NCBI GenBank assembly: GCA_964629345.1
Contig: CAZVSG010000105.1
Coordinates: 1-7,442 of the forward strand
DNA length: 7,442 nt
Reading direction: 5' to 3'
From: UBA6115 sp964629345
Lineage (GTDB): Bacteria; Bacillota; Clostridia; Christensenellales; Aristaeellaceae
The position numbers and the translations under genes are program-made. Under the pieces are notes generated by a model that saw nothing but the letters and a program-made list of their open reading frames with translations, made no database searches and was not told the origin of the DNA. This document shows positions 1-6,840 of the stretch, piece by piece. The first letter of the stretch is position 1, and every line of letters begins with the position of its first letter.

Positions 1-223
1 GCCCCAGGAAGCGGGCGGTGCTGGTGTCCATGCGCAGGCCGCGGCTGCTTTCAAACAGCTGCACCAGCGCGGTGCTGCCGCTGACCTCCAGCACCTTTCC
101 GCGGCGGATCTGCCCGCTCTGCTCGCGGATCTCGACCAGCTCATTGTACGTGACGCCCTGCACATCCTGCACCAGCATCAGCGGGCCGACAAGTTCCCGG
201 ATGGTCCTGTATTCCTTGAGCAT
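1..223 (-). CDS. ntpB: V-type ATP synthase subunit B, N-terminal part (runs off the window)
   Basis: Subunit B is the non-catalytic nucleotide-site subunit that alternates with A in the A3B3 head. Only the first 74 codons are present. They read MLKEYRTIRELVGPLMLV and then a stretch around VTYNELVEIR, followed by a beta-barrel-like segment (GKVLEVSGSTALVQLFE) and RGLRMDTSTARFLG. This is the usual N-terminal beta-barrel of the V/A-type B subunit. The ATG at 223-221 lies 1 bp after the TGA of subunit A. A strong Shine-Dalgarno (minus-strand GGGGAGGA, plus 231-238) sits inside the last codons of A about 8 bases upstream. Co-transcription and translational coupling with A are therefore expected. 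The P-loop region and C-terminus are outside the window, so nothing can be said about whether the gene is intact. Confidence 0.95.
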   Translation of the reverse strand, partial: MLKEYRTIRELVGPLMLVQDVQGVTYNELVEIREQSGQIRRGKVLEVSGSTALVQLFESSRGLRMDTSTARFLG

Positions 224-224
224 C

Positions 225-1991
225 TCAGTTTCCTCCCCGGTTGATCAGGGCGCTGGCCTGCCGGGCAAGCTCCGCCTCGATTTCATCAAAGTACGCCAGA
301 GAATCCTCCGGAATGTACTTCGCGCGTCCGATGCGCTCGCGCACCGGCATATTGATGACGTCCGACAGGTTGACCCCGGCGTCCAGCGCCATCTGCCCCT
401 TCACCCCGTAATCCAGGATCAGGCGGAGCATCAGGAATTGTTTTTGCAGGGAGGTATAGGTGTCGACCTCGTCAAAGGCGTTCTGGTGCAGGTAGTCCTC
501 GCGGATGGACCGGGCCGTCTCCATGGTCAGCCTGTCTTTCCAGCCCAGCGCGTCGGTGCCGACCAGGCGGACGATCTCCTCCAGTTCGCTCTCCTCCTGC
601 AGGATGCGCAGGGCTCTGCCGCGCAGCCCGTTCCATTCGGGGGAAACGTTGTCGATGAACCAGTCATTCAGGCTGTCGGTGTAGAGCGAATAGGACAGGA
701 GCCAGTCGATCGCCGGGAAATGGCGCTTGTAGGCAAGCTGGGCGCTCAGGCCCCAGAACACCTTGACAATGCGCAGCGTCGCCTGGGAAACAGGCTCCGA
801 AATGTCACCGCCGGGCGGTGAAACGGCGCCGATGGCGGTGATCGCGCCGGTGCGGCGGTCGCCGCCCAGGCAGCGCACCATCCCCGCACGCTCATAAAAC
901 TCCGCGATCCTGCTGCCAAGGTAGGCGGGATAGCCTTCCTCGCCAGGCATCTCCTCCAGCCTTCCGCTCATCTCCCTGAGCGCTTCCGCCCAGCGGCTGG
1001 TGGAATCGGCCATGATGGCGACCCGGTAGCCCATGTCACGGAAGTATTCGGCGATGGTGATGCCGGTATAGATGGACGCTTCCCGCGCGGCGACAGGCAT
1101 GTCCGACGTGTTGGCGATCAGCACGGTGCGTTTCATCAGCGTCTCTCCCGTGCGGGGATCGTGCAGCTCCGGGAATTCCTTGAGCACGTCGGTCATCTCG
1201 TTGCCGCGCTCGCCGCAGCCGACATATACGATGATGTCCGCCTGCGCCCACTTGGCCAGCTGATGCTGAACGACGGTCTTCCCGGAGCCGAATGGTCCGG
1301 GGATGGCCGCGACGCCGCCTGACGCGATGGGAAAGAGCGTATCGATAACCCGCTGCCCGGTGACCATGGGCGAAGTCGGGGACAGCTTTTCAGCATATGG
1401 ACGACCGCGGCGGACAGGCCAGCGCTGCAGCATGCTGACCTCGTGCTGCTTCCCGTCATCGCCCTGGATGACGCAGATGGGATCCATGACCCTGGCGGGA
1501 CCGGTGTGGATGGATTTGATGACGCCGGATATGCCCTCCGGCACCATGATGCGATGCTCGACCACCGGGCTCTCCTGCACGGCGCCCAGAACGTCCCCAT
1601 GAGCGGCCTTGTCGCCCGGCATCTTGCGAGGGATAAAATCCCACTCCTTTTCCCGGTCCAGCGCGGGCACCTCGATGCCCCGGGTGATGCGGTCTCCGGC
1701 CTGCCCGCGGATGACCTGGAGCGGCCGCTGGATGCCGTCAAAAATGGAAGCGATCAGCCCCGGCCCCAGTTCCAGCGAAAGCGGCGCGCCGGTGGACTCC
1801 ACAGGCTCACCCGGGCCCAGCCCGCTGGTCTCCTCATAGACCTGGATGGACGCGCGGTCGCCGCGCAGCTCCAAAACCTCGCCGATGAGACGCTGCCGGC
1901 TCACGCGGACCACGTCAAACATCCGCGCGGAGGACATCCCTTCCGCTACGATCAGGGAACCGGCAACCTTGATGATCTTGCCCTGGGCCAT
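225..1991 (-). CDS. ntpA: V-type ATP synthase catalytic subunit A
   Basis: This is the catalytic subunit of the V/A-type rotary ATPase, which hydrolyses or makes ATP in the cytoplasmic A3B3 head. It has 588 aa, the normal family length. An N-terminal beta-barrel (about 1-70) is followed by the insertion typical of A subunits and absent from F-type beta (about 110-190, including WDFIPRKMPGDKAAHGDVLG). The Walker A loop GPFGSGKT is at 232-239. The GCGERGNEMTDVL block at 258-270 carries the presumed catalytic Glu261. Walker B and adjacent residues (VAIMADSTSRWAEALRE) start near 324, and SPPGGDISEP is at 391-400. The loop has Ser rather than the Cys found in the eukaryotic A-subunit loop (GAFGCGKT), so the known disulfide control of eukaryotic enzymes should not apply. 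The ATG at 1991 has the SD GAGGGG (plus 2000-2005) with 8 bp spacing, overlapping the end of the F gene. Confidence 0.98.
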   Translation of the reverse strand: MAQGKIIKVAGSLIVAEGMSSARMFDVVRVSRQRLIGEVLELRGDRASIQVYEETSGLGPGEPVESTGAPLSLELGPGLIASIFDGIQRPLQVIRGQAGDRITRGIEVPALDREKEWDFIPRKMPGDKAAHGDVLGAVQESPVVEHRIMVPEGISGVIKSIHTGPARVMDPICVIQGDDGKQHEVSMLQRWPVRRGRPYAEKLSPTSPMVTGQRVIDTLFPIASGGVAAIPGPFGSGKTVVQHQLAKWAQADIIVYVGCGERGNEMTDVLKEFPELHDPRTGETLMKRTVLIANTSDMPVAAREASIYTGITIAEYFRDMGYRVAIMADSTSRWAEALREMSGRLEEMPGEEGYPAYLGSRIAEFYERAGMVRCLGGDRRTGAITAIGAVSPPGGDISEPVSQATLRIVKVFWGLSAQLAYKRHFPAIDWLLSYSLYTDSLNDWFIDNVSPEWNGLRGRALRILQEESELEEIVRLVGTDALGWKDRLTMETARSIREDYLHQNAFDEVDTYTSLQKQFLMLRLILDYGVKGQMALDAGVNLSDVINMPVRERIGRAKYIPEDSLAYFDEIEAELARQASALINRGGN

Positions 1992-1996
1992 GAGAA

Positions 1997-2326
1997 TTAC
2001 CCCTCGTTTCCTTCTTGATTGACCAGAACGTCCGCGCCGATGGCCTTGATGACGCTGTCCATCACGCGCTGCGCGCCGTATCCGTCGCTTCCCCTGATGC
2101 CTGGGATCGGAATGACCGCCATGCCGGGCATCTGATCGTACTTCTGCATGGCTTCAGGAACCAGACGCGCCGCGGCCTCGGTGATAAAAACGACCGGGAC
2201 CCCGTCCTGATACAGCCGGTGCAGGCCAGCAGTGATCTGATCTGCGGTGACCGCGGGGACCGCGGAAGCGCCGATGGCCCTGAAGATGAGGATGGCGTCC
2301 TCCTCCCCGACCGCGCCGATCCGCAT
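1997..2326 (-). CDS. ntpG: V-type ATP synthase subunit F (central shaft)
   Basis: Subunit F binds subunit D and forms part of the rotating central shaft. With the chosen start the protein has 109 aa, against about 100-110 in the family. It begins MRIGAVGEEDAILIFRAIG, matching the F-subunit opening (K/R-I-x-V-x-G-x-x-D-S/A-x-x-x-F-R). Then come VPVVFITEAAARLVPEAM and PGMAVIPIPG, the strand-helix pattern of this small Rossmann-like protein. Three in-frame starts are possible: GTG at 2350, ATG at 2341 and ATG at 2326. I chose 2326 because it fits the family N-terminus, leaves 4 bp after the stop of C, and has AGG in GGCAGG (plus 2334-2339) 7 bp upstream. The start at 2341 would add five residues (MAGKP) and overlap the C gene. 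The identity is firm; the exact start is not. Confidence 0.93.
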   Translation of the reverse strand: MRIGAVGEEDAILIFRAIGASAVPAVTADQITAGLHRLYQDGVPVVFITEAAARLVPEAMQKYDQMPGMAVIPIPGIRGSDGYGAQRVMDSVIKAIGADVLVNQEGNEG

Positions 2327-2330
2327 CGGT

Positions 2331-3311
2331 TTACCTGCCATACGCTTCACGCAGCCTTTCCCGGATGATATCCTGCGGGAATCCGTTGAGCTTGCCCGCG
2401 AGGATCAGGCGGACAGCCGCGGCCTCCCGCTCATGCGCCAGCAGCCAGCCGATGAGCGCCTCGACGGCAAAAGGTTCGTTCCTGAACGGTCTGAAAAGGC
2501 CGAGCAGATAGTCGTCCATCGCCTTCTCCAGCGCAGGGATGGCTTGGGGGTCCTGCAGCGCTTTGCGAAGCGCGGACTGGACCGCCCTGCCGCAGCCCTC
2601 CAGGCGGCGGGAGATCAGTTTCGGCCGCTGGATCAGCTTTTTCCAATCCGCGGGGCTGATCGAGCCGCCCGGCAGCAGGAGGTCCGGAAAGCTGAGGCTG
2701 GGCTCCTTGATATCCTTCAGGCGAAGATAGGACACAGCGTTCTGCAGGTCGGCCCTGCCGCTGAAGTACTGCTTTGCCGCTTTGGAACGGGTCTGCCGCA
2801 GCTGCCGCGCGATGAGGGCATAGAGCGCCTGATCGATGCGGACGTCGATTTCCATCGCGTCAGCCTTTGATACGATGCGTTTCTCCAGCGCTTCCATCGC
2901 CCGGCGGAGTTCGTCAGGGAGCTTTGCATAGACCCGTTCCGTGACCGCGTGCCTGAGCATCTCCAGGGGGAGGGTGCCGCAGTCGGAAAGGGGTTCCGGT
3001 TCGGTGCCCAGGATCCTCGTTTTCAACAGCGTTTTCAGGTTTCGCGCGTCATGCCGCAGCAGGAAAGCGTCGGTAAGCGCCGGGTCCGGGGAGATCTCGC
3101 GGATGAGCGCGCAGGCTTTTTCCAGCATCTGCACGCTGAGCCGCTGGACGTCAGACTCTTTCACGCCGGGCCAGCCGATCTCCTCCAGTACGCCGAGCGC
3201 TTCGTCATACCCGGGAGAAGCCAGAAGCCGATCCAACTGCGACCCGCCCAGCGGCCTGCGGGCAGCGGCACGGATCCGTCCGACGGCATAGGCGATGCTA
3301 CCTTGCGGCAT
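2331..3311 (-). CDS. ntpC: V-type ATP synthase subunit C (rotor socket, d-like)
   Basis: Subunit C (equivalent to eukaryotic subunit d) is the funnel-shaped, all-helical protein that seats the central shaft on the K ring. The protein is 326 aa from the chosen start. It opens with SIAYAVGRIRAAARRPL, the AYAxxRIRA signature of the family. It continues with helical repeats containing pairs such as DAFLLRHDARNLKTLLKTRILG and FPQDIIRERLREAYG at the end. The reading frame stays open up to 3401, but the upstream residues are Arg-rich, unlike the family, and lie over the 3' end of the E gene. The ATG at 3311 has GAGGG (plus 3319-3323) with 7 bp spacing. An ATG at 3317 would sit directly against that SD. 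The gap to the E stop is 10 bp. No membrane segments are seen. Confidence 0.94.
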   Translation of the reverse strand: MPQGSIAYAVGRIRAAARRPLGGSQLDRLLASPGYDEALGVLEEIGWPGVKESDVQRLSVQMLEKACALIREISPDPALTDAFLLRHDARNLKTLLKTRILGTEPEPLSDCGTLPLEMLRHAVTERVYAKLPDELRRAMEALEKRIVSKADAMEIDVRIDQALYALIARQLRQTRSKAAKQYFSGRADLQNAVSYLRLKDIKEPSLSFPDLLLPGGSISPADWKKLIQRPKLISRRLEGCGRAVQSALRKALQDPQAIPALEKAMDDYLLGLFRPFRNEPFAVEALIGWLLAHEREAAAVRLILAGKLNGFPQDIIRERLREAYGR

Positions 3312-3321
3312 GCTCATTCCC

Positions 3322-3936
3322 TCATTCCGCTCTGTCAGGGAACAGGACCGCGGCGGTACCAGGCTCCAGCGCTTCCTTCTTCCCCTCAAGCATCGCTTCA
3401 AATGTGCAGTGCGTTTCGCTGTTCATACGCCGAAGCACGACGCCGCATACGCCAGGCACCGTCTCTCCGCTGTCGCGCAGCGCGCCTTCCTTGCCGGCTT
3501 TCACCAGGCGGTCGTTGGCCCTGCGGATGAACTCCTGCGAATAAAACCCGCGGTTGATCCCGCCCGGGATCAGCACCTCGTCCCCGACTGCGTTCTGCAG
3601 CACCAGTTCAAGGATCTGCGCCTCAACTTCACCGTCTGAAAGCTGATGCAGCACCGACAGCGCTTGAGAGAACGCCTTGTCGATCAGGGCGCGTTTTGCC
3701 GCAAGGAGATCCTTACGCTCATCCAGAAGGGCAAGCCTTCCCATCCGCTCGGCCATCTGCGCCCCGTCCTGGGCGGCTTTCTGCCCCGTATCCGTTTCAA
3801 GCTGCGCAACGCGAAGGGCAGACTGCTCAAGGATGGTCATCGCACGGTCCTGCGCTTCTGCCATCAGTTTCCCGATCGCCTCATCTGACTCCTTGCGGAT
3901 GAGGTCCAGGATGGGCTGCGTGTTGATCCCGTCCAT
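3322..3936 (-). CDS. ntpE: V-type ATP synthase subunit E (peripheral stalk)
   Basis: Subunit E pairs with the H/G subunit to form the peripheral stalks that hold the A3B3 head against subunit I. The protein is 204 aa from the ATG at 3936. The N-terminal half (to about residue 95) is a long charged helix (IRKESDEAIGKLMAEAQDRA and onward), rich in Glu, Gln, Ala and Lys as in the stalk coiled coil. The C-terminal half is globular. It has LIPGGINRGFYSQEFI and ends with GVVLRRMNSETHCTFEAML and the family-typical LEPGTAAVLFPD. The frame extends to an ATG at 3954, but that would add only six residues overlapping K. The chosen ATG comes 1 bp after the TAG of K. No convincing SD precedes either start, so translation probably depends on ribosomes finishing K. 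Confidence 0.93.
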   Translation of the reverse strand: MDGINTQPILDLIRKESDEAIGKLMAEAQDRAMTILEQSALRVAQLETDTGQKAAQDGAQMAERMGRLALLDERKDLLAAKRALIDKAFSQALSVLHQLSDGEVEAQILELVLQNAVGDEVLIPGGINRGFYSQEFIRRANDRLVKAGKEGALRDSGETVPGVCGVVLRRMNSETHCTFEAMLEGKKEALEPGTAAVLFPDRAE

Positions 3937-3937
3937 G

Positions 3938-4417
3938 CTACAGCTTGATGGCATTGACCATCAGGAAGGAAGCCAGCAGCGACAAAACCGCATAGGTTTC
4001 CACCATGACGGTCATGGTGATGGCCTTACCGGACATCTCCGGGTGCTGCCCGACCATGAGCATGCCAGATGAGGCGACCTTGGCCTGATGGATAGCCGAC
4101 AGGTAACCGACGATGCCAACGGGCATTACAGCTGCCAGAAAGGCAAAGCCCTGCATGACTTCGACTGCCTTGATGCTGCCGGTCAGCGCCCCTGTGTTGA
4201 CCAGGATGATGACCGCGATGAGGAAGCCGTAGATGCCCTGTGTGCCCGGCAGGATCTGAAGGACCATCAGTTTGGAGTTGACTTCGGGATTCTCCGAGGA
4301 GACGCCGGCGGAAGTCTGGCCCGCAAGGCCAACACCCTTGGCAGAGCCCAGGCCCGCAATGATGACTGAAAAAGCGGCCGCGGCAAAAGCGAGTATCTGA
4401 CCGATGCTGAGATTCAT
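3938..4417 (-). CDS. ntpK: V-type ATP synthase subunit K (membrane rotor ring, 16 kDa proteolipid)
   Basis: Subunit K forms the membrane rotor ring that carries ions past subunit I. At 159 aa with four hydrophobic helices (about 5-28, 51-75, 85-108, 130-156) it is the double-hairpin type, like E. hirae NtpK (156 aa) and eukaryotic proteolipids. Helix 2 carries LPGTQGIYGF (56-65) and helix 4 carries MVETYAVL with Glu140. Helix 2 has no carboxylate, so there is one ion site per four-helix protomer. By alignment from memory, Leu56, Thr59, Gln60, Gln111 and Glu140 match Leu61, Thr64, Gln65, Gln110 and Glu139, the Na+ ligands in NtpK. Tyr63 matches Tyr68. The enzyme is thus probably Na+-coupled. 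The ATG overlaps the stop of subunit I (ATGA) and has the strong SD GGAGGG, which suits a subunit needed in many copies. Confidence 0.97.
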   Translation of the reverse strand: MNLSIGQILAFAAAAFSVIIAGLGSAKGVGLAGQTSAGVSSENPEVNSKLMVLQILPGTQGIYGFLIAVIILVNTGALTGSIKAVEVMQGFAFLAAVMPVGIVGYLSAIHQAKVASSGMLMVGQHPEMSGKAITMTVMVETYAVLSLLASFLMVNAIKL

Positions 4418-6363
4418 TGAGTTATCCCTCCTACATGTGGAATCGTTCCGACCTGACTGGAGTAACCTTGGCGGGTATCGTTCAAGCGCACATACCGGGG
4501 CGCGAAACGCAGGGGTGTAAAAGGTTTCCCTCCCTCCTGGAAAAACTTGCCGAAGAACTCGATGTACTGCAGCCTGCAGGCATGCACGTACGCACCGAGG
4601 ATGTTGATGGCGGCGTTGAACAGGTGCGCCCCGACAAAAATGACAGCACCGATCACGATGCCAATGATTCCTCCTGACATCACCATGCCCACGAGCTGAT
4701 TGATCACCATGCCGATGACGCCCGTGGCCAGACCCATACCGAACAGGCGCATATAGCTGAGCAGGTCAGAAATCCAGCCGGTGACGCCGTACAGCGCGCC
4801 CAGGCCGGACAGAAGACGCTTCACCGGATTTTTGGACTTGTTTCTGCCGGCGGTCAGCAGGATGATCCCGGCGCCGGCTATCGCCATCCATTTTCCCGCT
4901 TCCGCCGTCTGCGGCAGCACAAGCAGGCCGAGGCCAATGACCAGAAGCATCCAGCTGACCTGGTCAAACAGCGCATCAAGGGGCTTCCCGTTCCTGATGT
5001 TCTGAACCATGCCCAGGCCAAGGCCGGAAAACAGATGCAGGGCGCCCACGCCGATGCACACGGCCATCACGGGCAGGGAGTTGTTGACAGGATCAAAGAC
5101 GGAGGGCCAGGGGGCGAATCCGAACCAGGTGTTGTACAGCGCGCCCCAGACAACCGTCATGACGCCTCCGCCGGCCAGGATCCAGAAGAGTTTCCGCGCT
5201 CCCTGGGAAGGTTTCATGATCCTGACAAGGATGGGGATCAGGATGGCCATCATCAGCCCGTATCCGGCATCGGAAACCATCATGCCGAAGAAACAGGCAA
5301 AAAACGGCATCATCACGGCAGTCGGGTCGACAGCCCCGGGCGCAGGCAGCGCGAAACCGCTGACGACCGACTCATACGGGCTGACCAAAGCCGGGTTGTC
5401 AAGCAGCACAGGGGGCTCCTCCCCCTCCTCGGGAAGGGCCAGCGCCACCTGGGCGTCAGGGAACTCCTCCCTGATTCTTGCTGACACGGCCTCTGCCGCG
5501 CGGGCAGGCACCCAGCCGCTCATCAGGCTTGCGGAGGCGGTATGCGCCATTTTGGAGTGGGCATCAGCCCGTGCTTTGCCGGCGTTTAAAGCCTCATAAG
5601 AGACACGAAGCTGCGGCAGGTGAGCGGCGGCCAGATCCATTTCCCTGACGATCTCTTTCTTCTTTTTCTCAATCGCATCAAGCGCTTCATTCACCCGCAT
5701 GAGCTGCGTCCGCGCGGTCTCCTCACCCGTGCCCGGCACGGCCTGCTGAAAACCGATCCCCTTGAGCGCTTGATGGAATTCCTCCGCGGCATGTGAGAGG
5801 GCCAGGACACTGTCGGACTCGCGGATGCTGCCGAACCGGCGGATCACAACCGGGCGGTCCGCCCACTCCTCCGAAAGCAGCGCAAGTCCCCGGCCCGGTG
5901 CCGTGCCGAGAAAAAGACGGCAGGACGACGTGTCCTTCAGCCTGCTGAATGGGATGTCCATTTCCAGCCATGGGGACAGCTGCTCCTGCTGCTGGCGGAG
6001 GCGTGCCTCCTCCCCGCGCAGGTCGCCGGACTGGCGTTCCAACCGCTCGACCCGGCTGACCAGCTCCATCGCCTGATGATGGTCTTCCTGCAGCAGGGCC
6101 TCCCCTTCCACCGCGGGGAGAGGGATAAACATGGACTTTTTTTCCTTGTCATAGCGCGAAAGCCTGTTGATGGTCCAGTGCAGCTGATCCCTCTGCTCCT
6201 CAAGGGATCCGGCCTTCAGGCTTTCAGACGGCGGCAGTTCCGTCTCCGCCTTATTCACTTCCGTCATCTGTACACAGCCGAAGCGCTGAAGCGTTTTCAA
6301 CAGACTTTCATGATCCCGGCGAGGGATCAGCACGCTGACACGCTTCATTTCAGCGAGCGCCAT
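4414..6363 (-). CDS. ntpI: V-type ATP synthase subunit I (membrane stator, a-like)
   Basis: Subunit I is the stator that supplies the ion half-channels next to the K ring and anchors the peripheral stalks; it equals eukaryotic subunit a. At 649 aa it is family-typical. The cytoplasmic N-terminal half (about 1-330) has charged helices, including residues 45-130 and a lysine-rich run IEKKKKEIV near 231. The membrane half begins near 345 with the hallmark MPFFACFFGMMVSDAGYG (352-369). It continues with about seven to eight hydrophobic segments. LLSYMRLFGMGLAT places the essential stator arginine at Arg539, and AYVHACRLQYIEFFGKFF gives the second conserved arginine at Arg597. After the usual F-x-P-x-R-F end there is a polar tail of about 25 residues. 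The ATG at 6363 has GAGGTG upstream and overlaps the end of the H gene by 14 bp. Confidence 0.97.
   Translation of the reverse strand: MALAEMKRVSVLIPRRDHESLLKTLQRFGCVQMTEVNKAETELPPSESLKAGSLEEQRDQLHWTINRLSRYDKEKKSMFIPLPAVEGEALLQEDHHQAMELVSRVERLERQSGDLRGEEARLRQQQEQLSPWLEMDIPFSRLKDTSSCRLFLGTAPGRGLALLSEEWADRPVVIRRFGSIRESDSVLALSHAAEEFHQALKGIGFQQAVPGTGEETARTQLMRVNEALDAIEKKKKEIVREMDLAAAHLPQLRVSYEALNAGKARADAHSKMAHTASASLMSGWVPARAAEAVSARIREEFPDAQVALALPEEGEEPPVLLDNPALVSPYESVVSGFALPAPGAVDPTAVMMPFFACFFGMMVSDAGYGLMMAILIPILVRIMKPSQGARKLFWILAGGGVMTVVWGALYNTWFGFAPWPSVFDPVNNSLPVMAVCIGVGALHLFSGLGLGMVQNIRNGKPLDALFDQVSWMLLVIGLGLLVLPQTAEAGKWMAIAGAGIILLTAGRNKSKNPVKRLLSGLGALYGVTGWISDLLSYMRLFGMGLATGVIGMVINQLVGMVMSGGIIGIVIGAVIFVGAHLFNAAINILGAYVHACRLQYIEFFGKFFQEGGKPFTPLRFAPRYVRLNDTRQGYSSQVGTIPHVGGITQ
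4426..4431 (-). promoter_or_regulatory. Strong ribosome binding site for subunit K
   Basis: On the minus strand GGAGGG lies 8 bp upstream of the K start at 4417. It is within the last codons of subunit I. It is one of the best SD sequences in the operon. It contrasts with the next gene, E, which has none that I can see. Higher translation of K than of its neighbours is an inference consistent with the multi-copy rotor ring. Confidence 0.8.
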
Positions 6364-6670
6364 TGAGCACCTCGCTTAGGATATATTCAACTGCTTTATC
6401 AAGATTCCCGGAGGAGGACCTGATATAGTCCCCGATCCTTTTCTGGTTTTTCATCCTCTGTTCCGCCAGATCATTCTCTGCCTGAACGCGCTTTTCCTCA
6501 ATCAGTCTCTGGTACAGCGTACGGCTGTCCACAGCTGCCTTGCGTTCCTTCTCCAGCGCGGACGTTTCGGCGTTTTTTACGACATCATCGGCGCTCCGCT
6601 GCGCTTCCTGCAAAGCCGATGCCGCCCGCTGTTCTTCGTCCAGGATGATCTGGAGGATATCTAGGCTCAT
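6350..6670 (-). CDS. ntpF: V-type ATP synthase subunit H/G (peripheral stalk coiled coil)
   Basis: This is the first gene of the operon. It encodes a 106 aa protein, almost wholly charged helix (about 5-100, for example DEEQRAASALQEAQRSADDVV and ALEKERKAAVDSRTLYQRLIEEKR). It has no membrane segment. Length, composition and its place directly before subunit I match the NtpF/AhaH stalk subunit that pairs with E. Sequence identity within this family is low, so the call rests on context as much as on residues. The ATG at 6670 has the SD AAGAGGTG (plus 6677-6684) about 6 bp upstream. The C-terminal codons overlap the start of I, which suggests coupled translation. Confidence 0.9.
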   Translation of the reverse strand: MSLDILQIILDEEQRAASALQEAQRSADDVVKNAETSALEKERKAAVDSRTLYQRLIEEKRVQAENDLAEQRMKNQKRIGDYIRSSSGNLDKAVEYILSEVLNGAR

Positions 6671-6700
6671 ACGTCACACCTCTTGGAATTACTGGCGTAT

Positions 6701-6729
6701 AGTGTATCACACCTGCATCTGCCCGGCAA
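6701..6729 (-). promoter_or_regulatory. Promoter of the V-ATPase operon
   Basis: On the minus strand TTGCCG (plus 6724-6729) is followed after exactly 17 bp by TACACT (plus 6701-6706). A TG one base before the -10 makes it an extended -10. Transcription would start near 6694, giving a leader of about 24 nt before the ATG at 6670, which contains the SD. Assignment is by consensus only. Confidence 0.65.
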
Positions 6730-6740
6730 CCGGCCGATGC
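6715..6740. repeat. Imperfect inverted repeat over the ATPase promoter -35
   Basis: GCATC (6715-6719) pairs with GATGC (6736-6740), and GCC (6721-6723) with GGC (6732-6734), around a centre at 6727/6728. The dyad is 26 bp and its centre lies on the -35 hexamer of the minus-strand promoter. It could be an operator for an unidentified regulator. On the plus strand the hairpin is followed by TTTTGT (6741-6746), so a weak terminator blocking antisense reading into yajC is another possibility. Neither role is shown. Confidence 0.4.
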
Positions 6741-6776
6741 TTTTGTAAGGTGCGTACAGCAAACCGGATGAAGTCC

Positions 6777-6805
6777 TTGCGTGCCACGGCGGGTCTTGAT
6801 ATAAT
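6777..6805 (+). promoter_or_regulatory. Promoter of yajC
   Basis: TTGCGT (6777-6782) and a perfect TATAAT (6800-6805) are separated by 17 bp. TG at 6797-6798 gives an extended -10. The start of transcription would be near 6812, leaving a leader of about 29 nt. AAAGGA (6825-6830) serves as SD, with a rather long spacing of 10 bp to the ATG at 6841. Confidence 0.75.
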
Positions 6806-6840
6806 GACGGCGCACTGATGTTTGAAAGGATGGAACCCAC

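Noticed and set aside
18..821. A 267-codon open frame on the plus strand opposite subunit A
   Set aside because: It lies wholly antisense to the well-supported A and B genes. It shows no family signature and is explained by GC-rich codon bias that keeps the opposite frame open.
3312..3401. Longer N-terminus for subunit C (30 extra residues)
   Set aside because: The added residues are Arg/Cys-rich, lie over the 3' end of the E gene and do not match the family. The ATG at 3311 has a well-placed SD.
5035..5484. A 149-codon plus-strand frame opposite subunit I
   Set aside because: It is antisense to the conserved membrane half of subunit I, and its composition (many His, Gly, Arg) reflects shadow coding.
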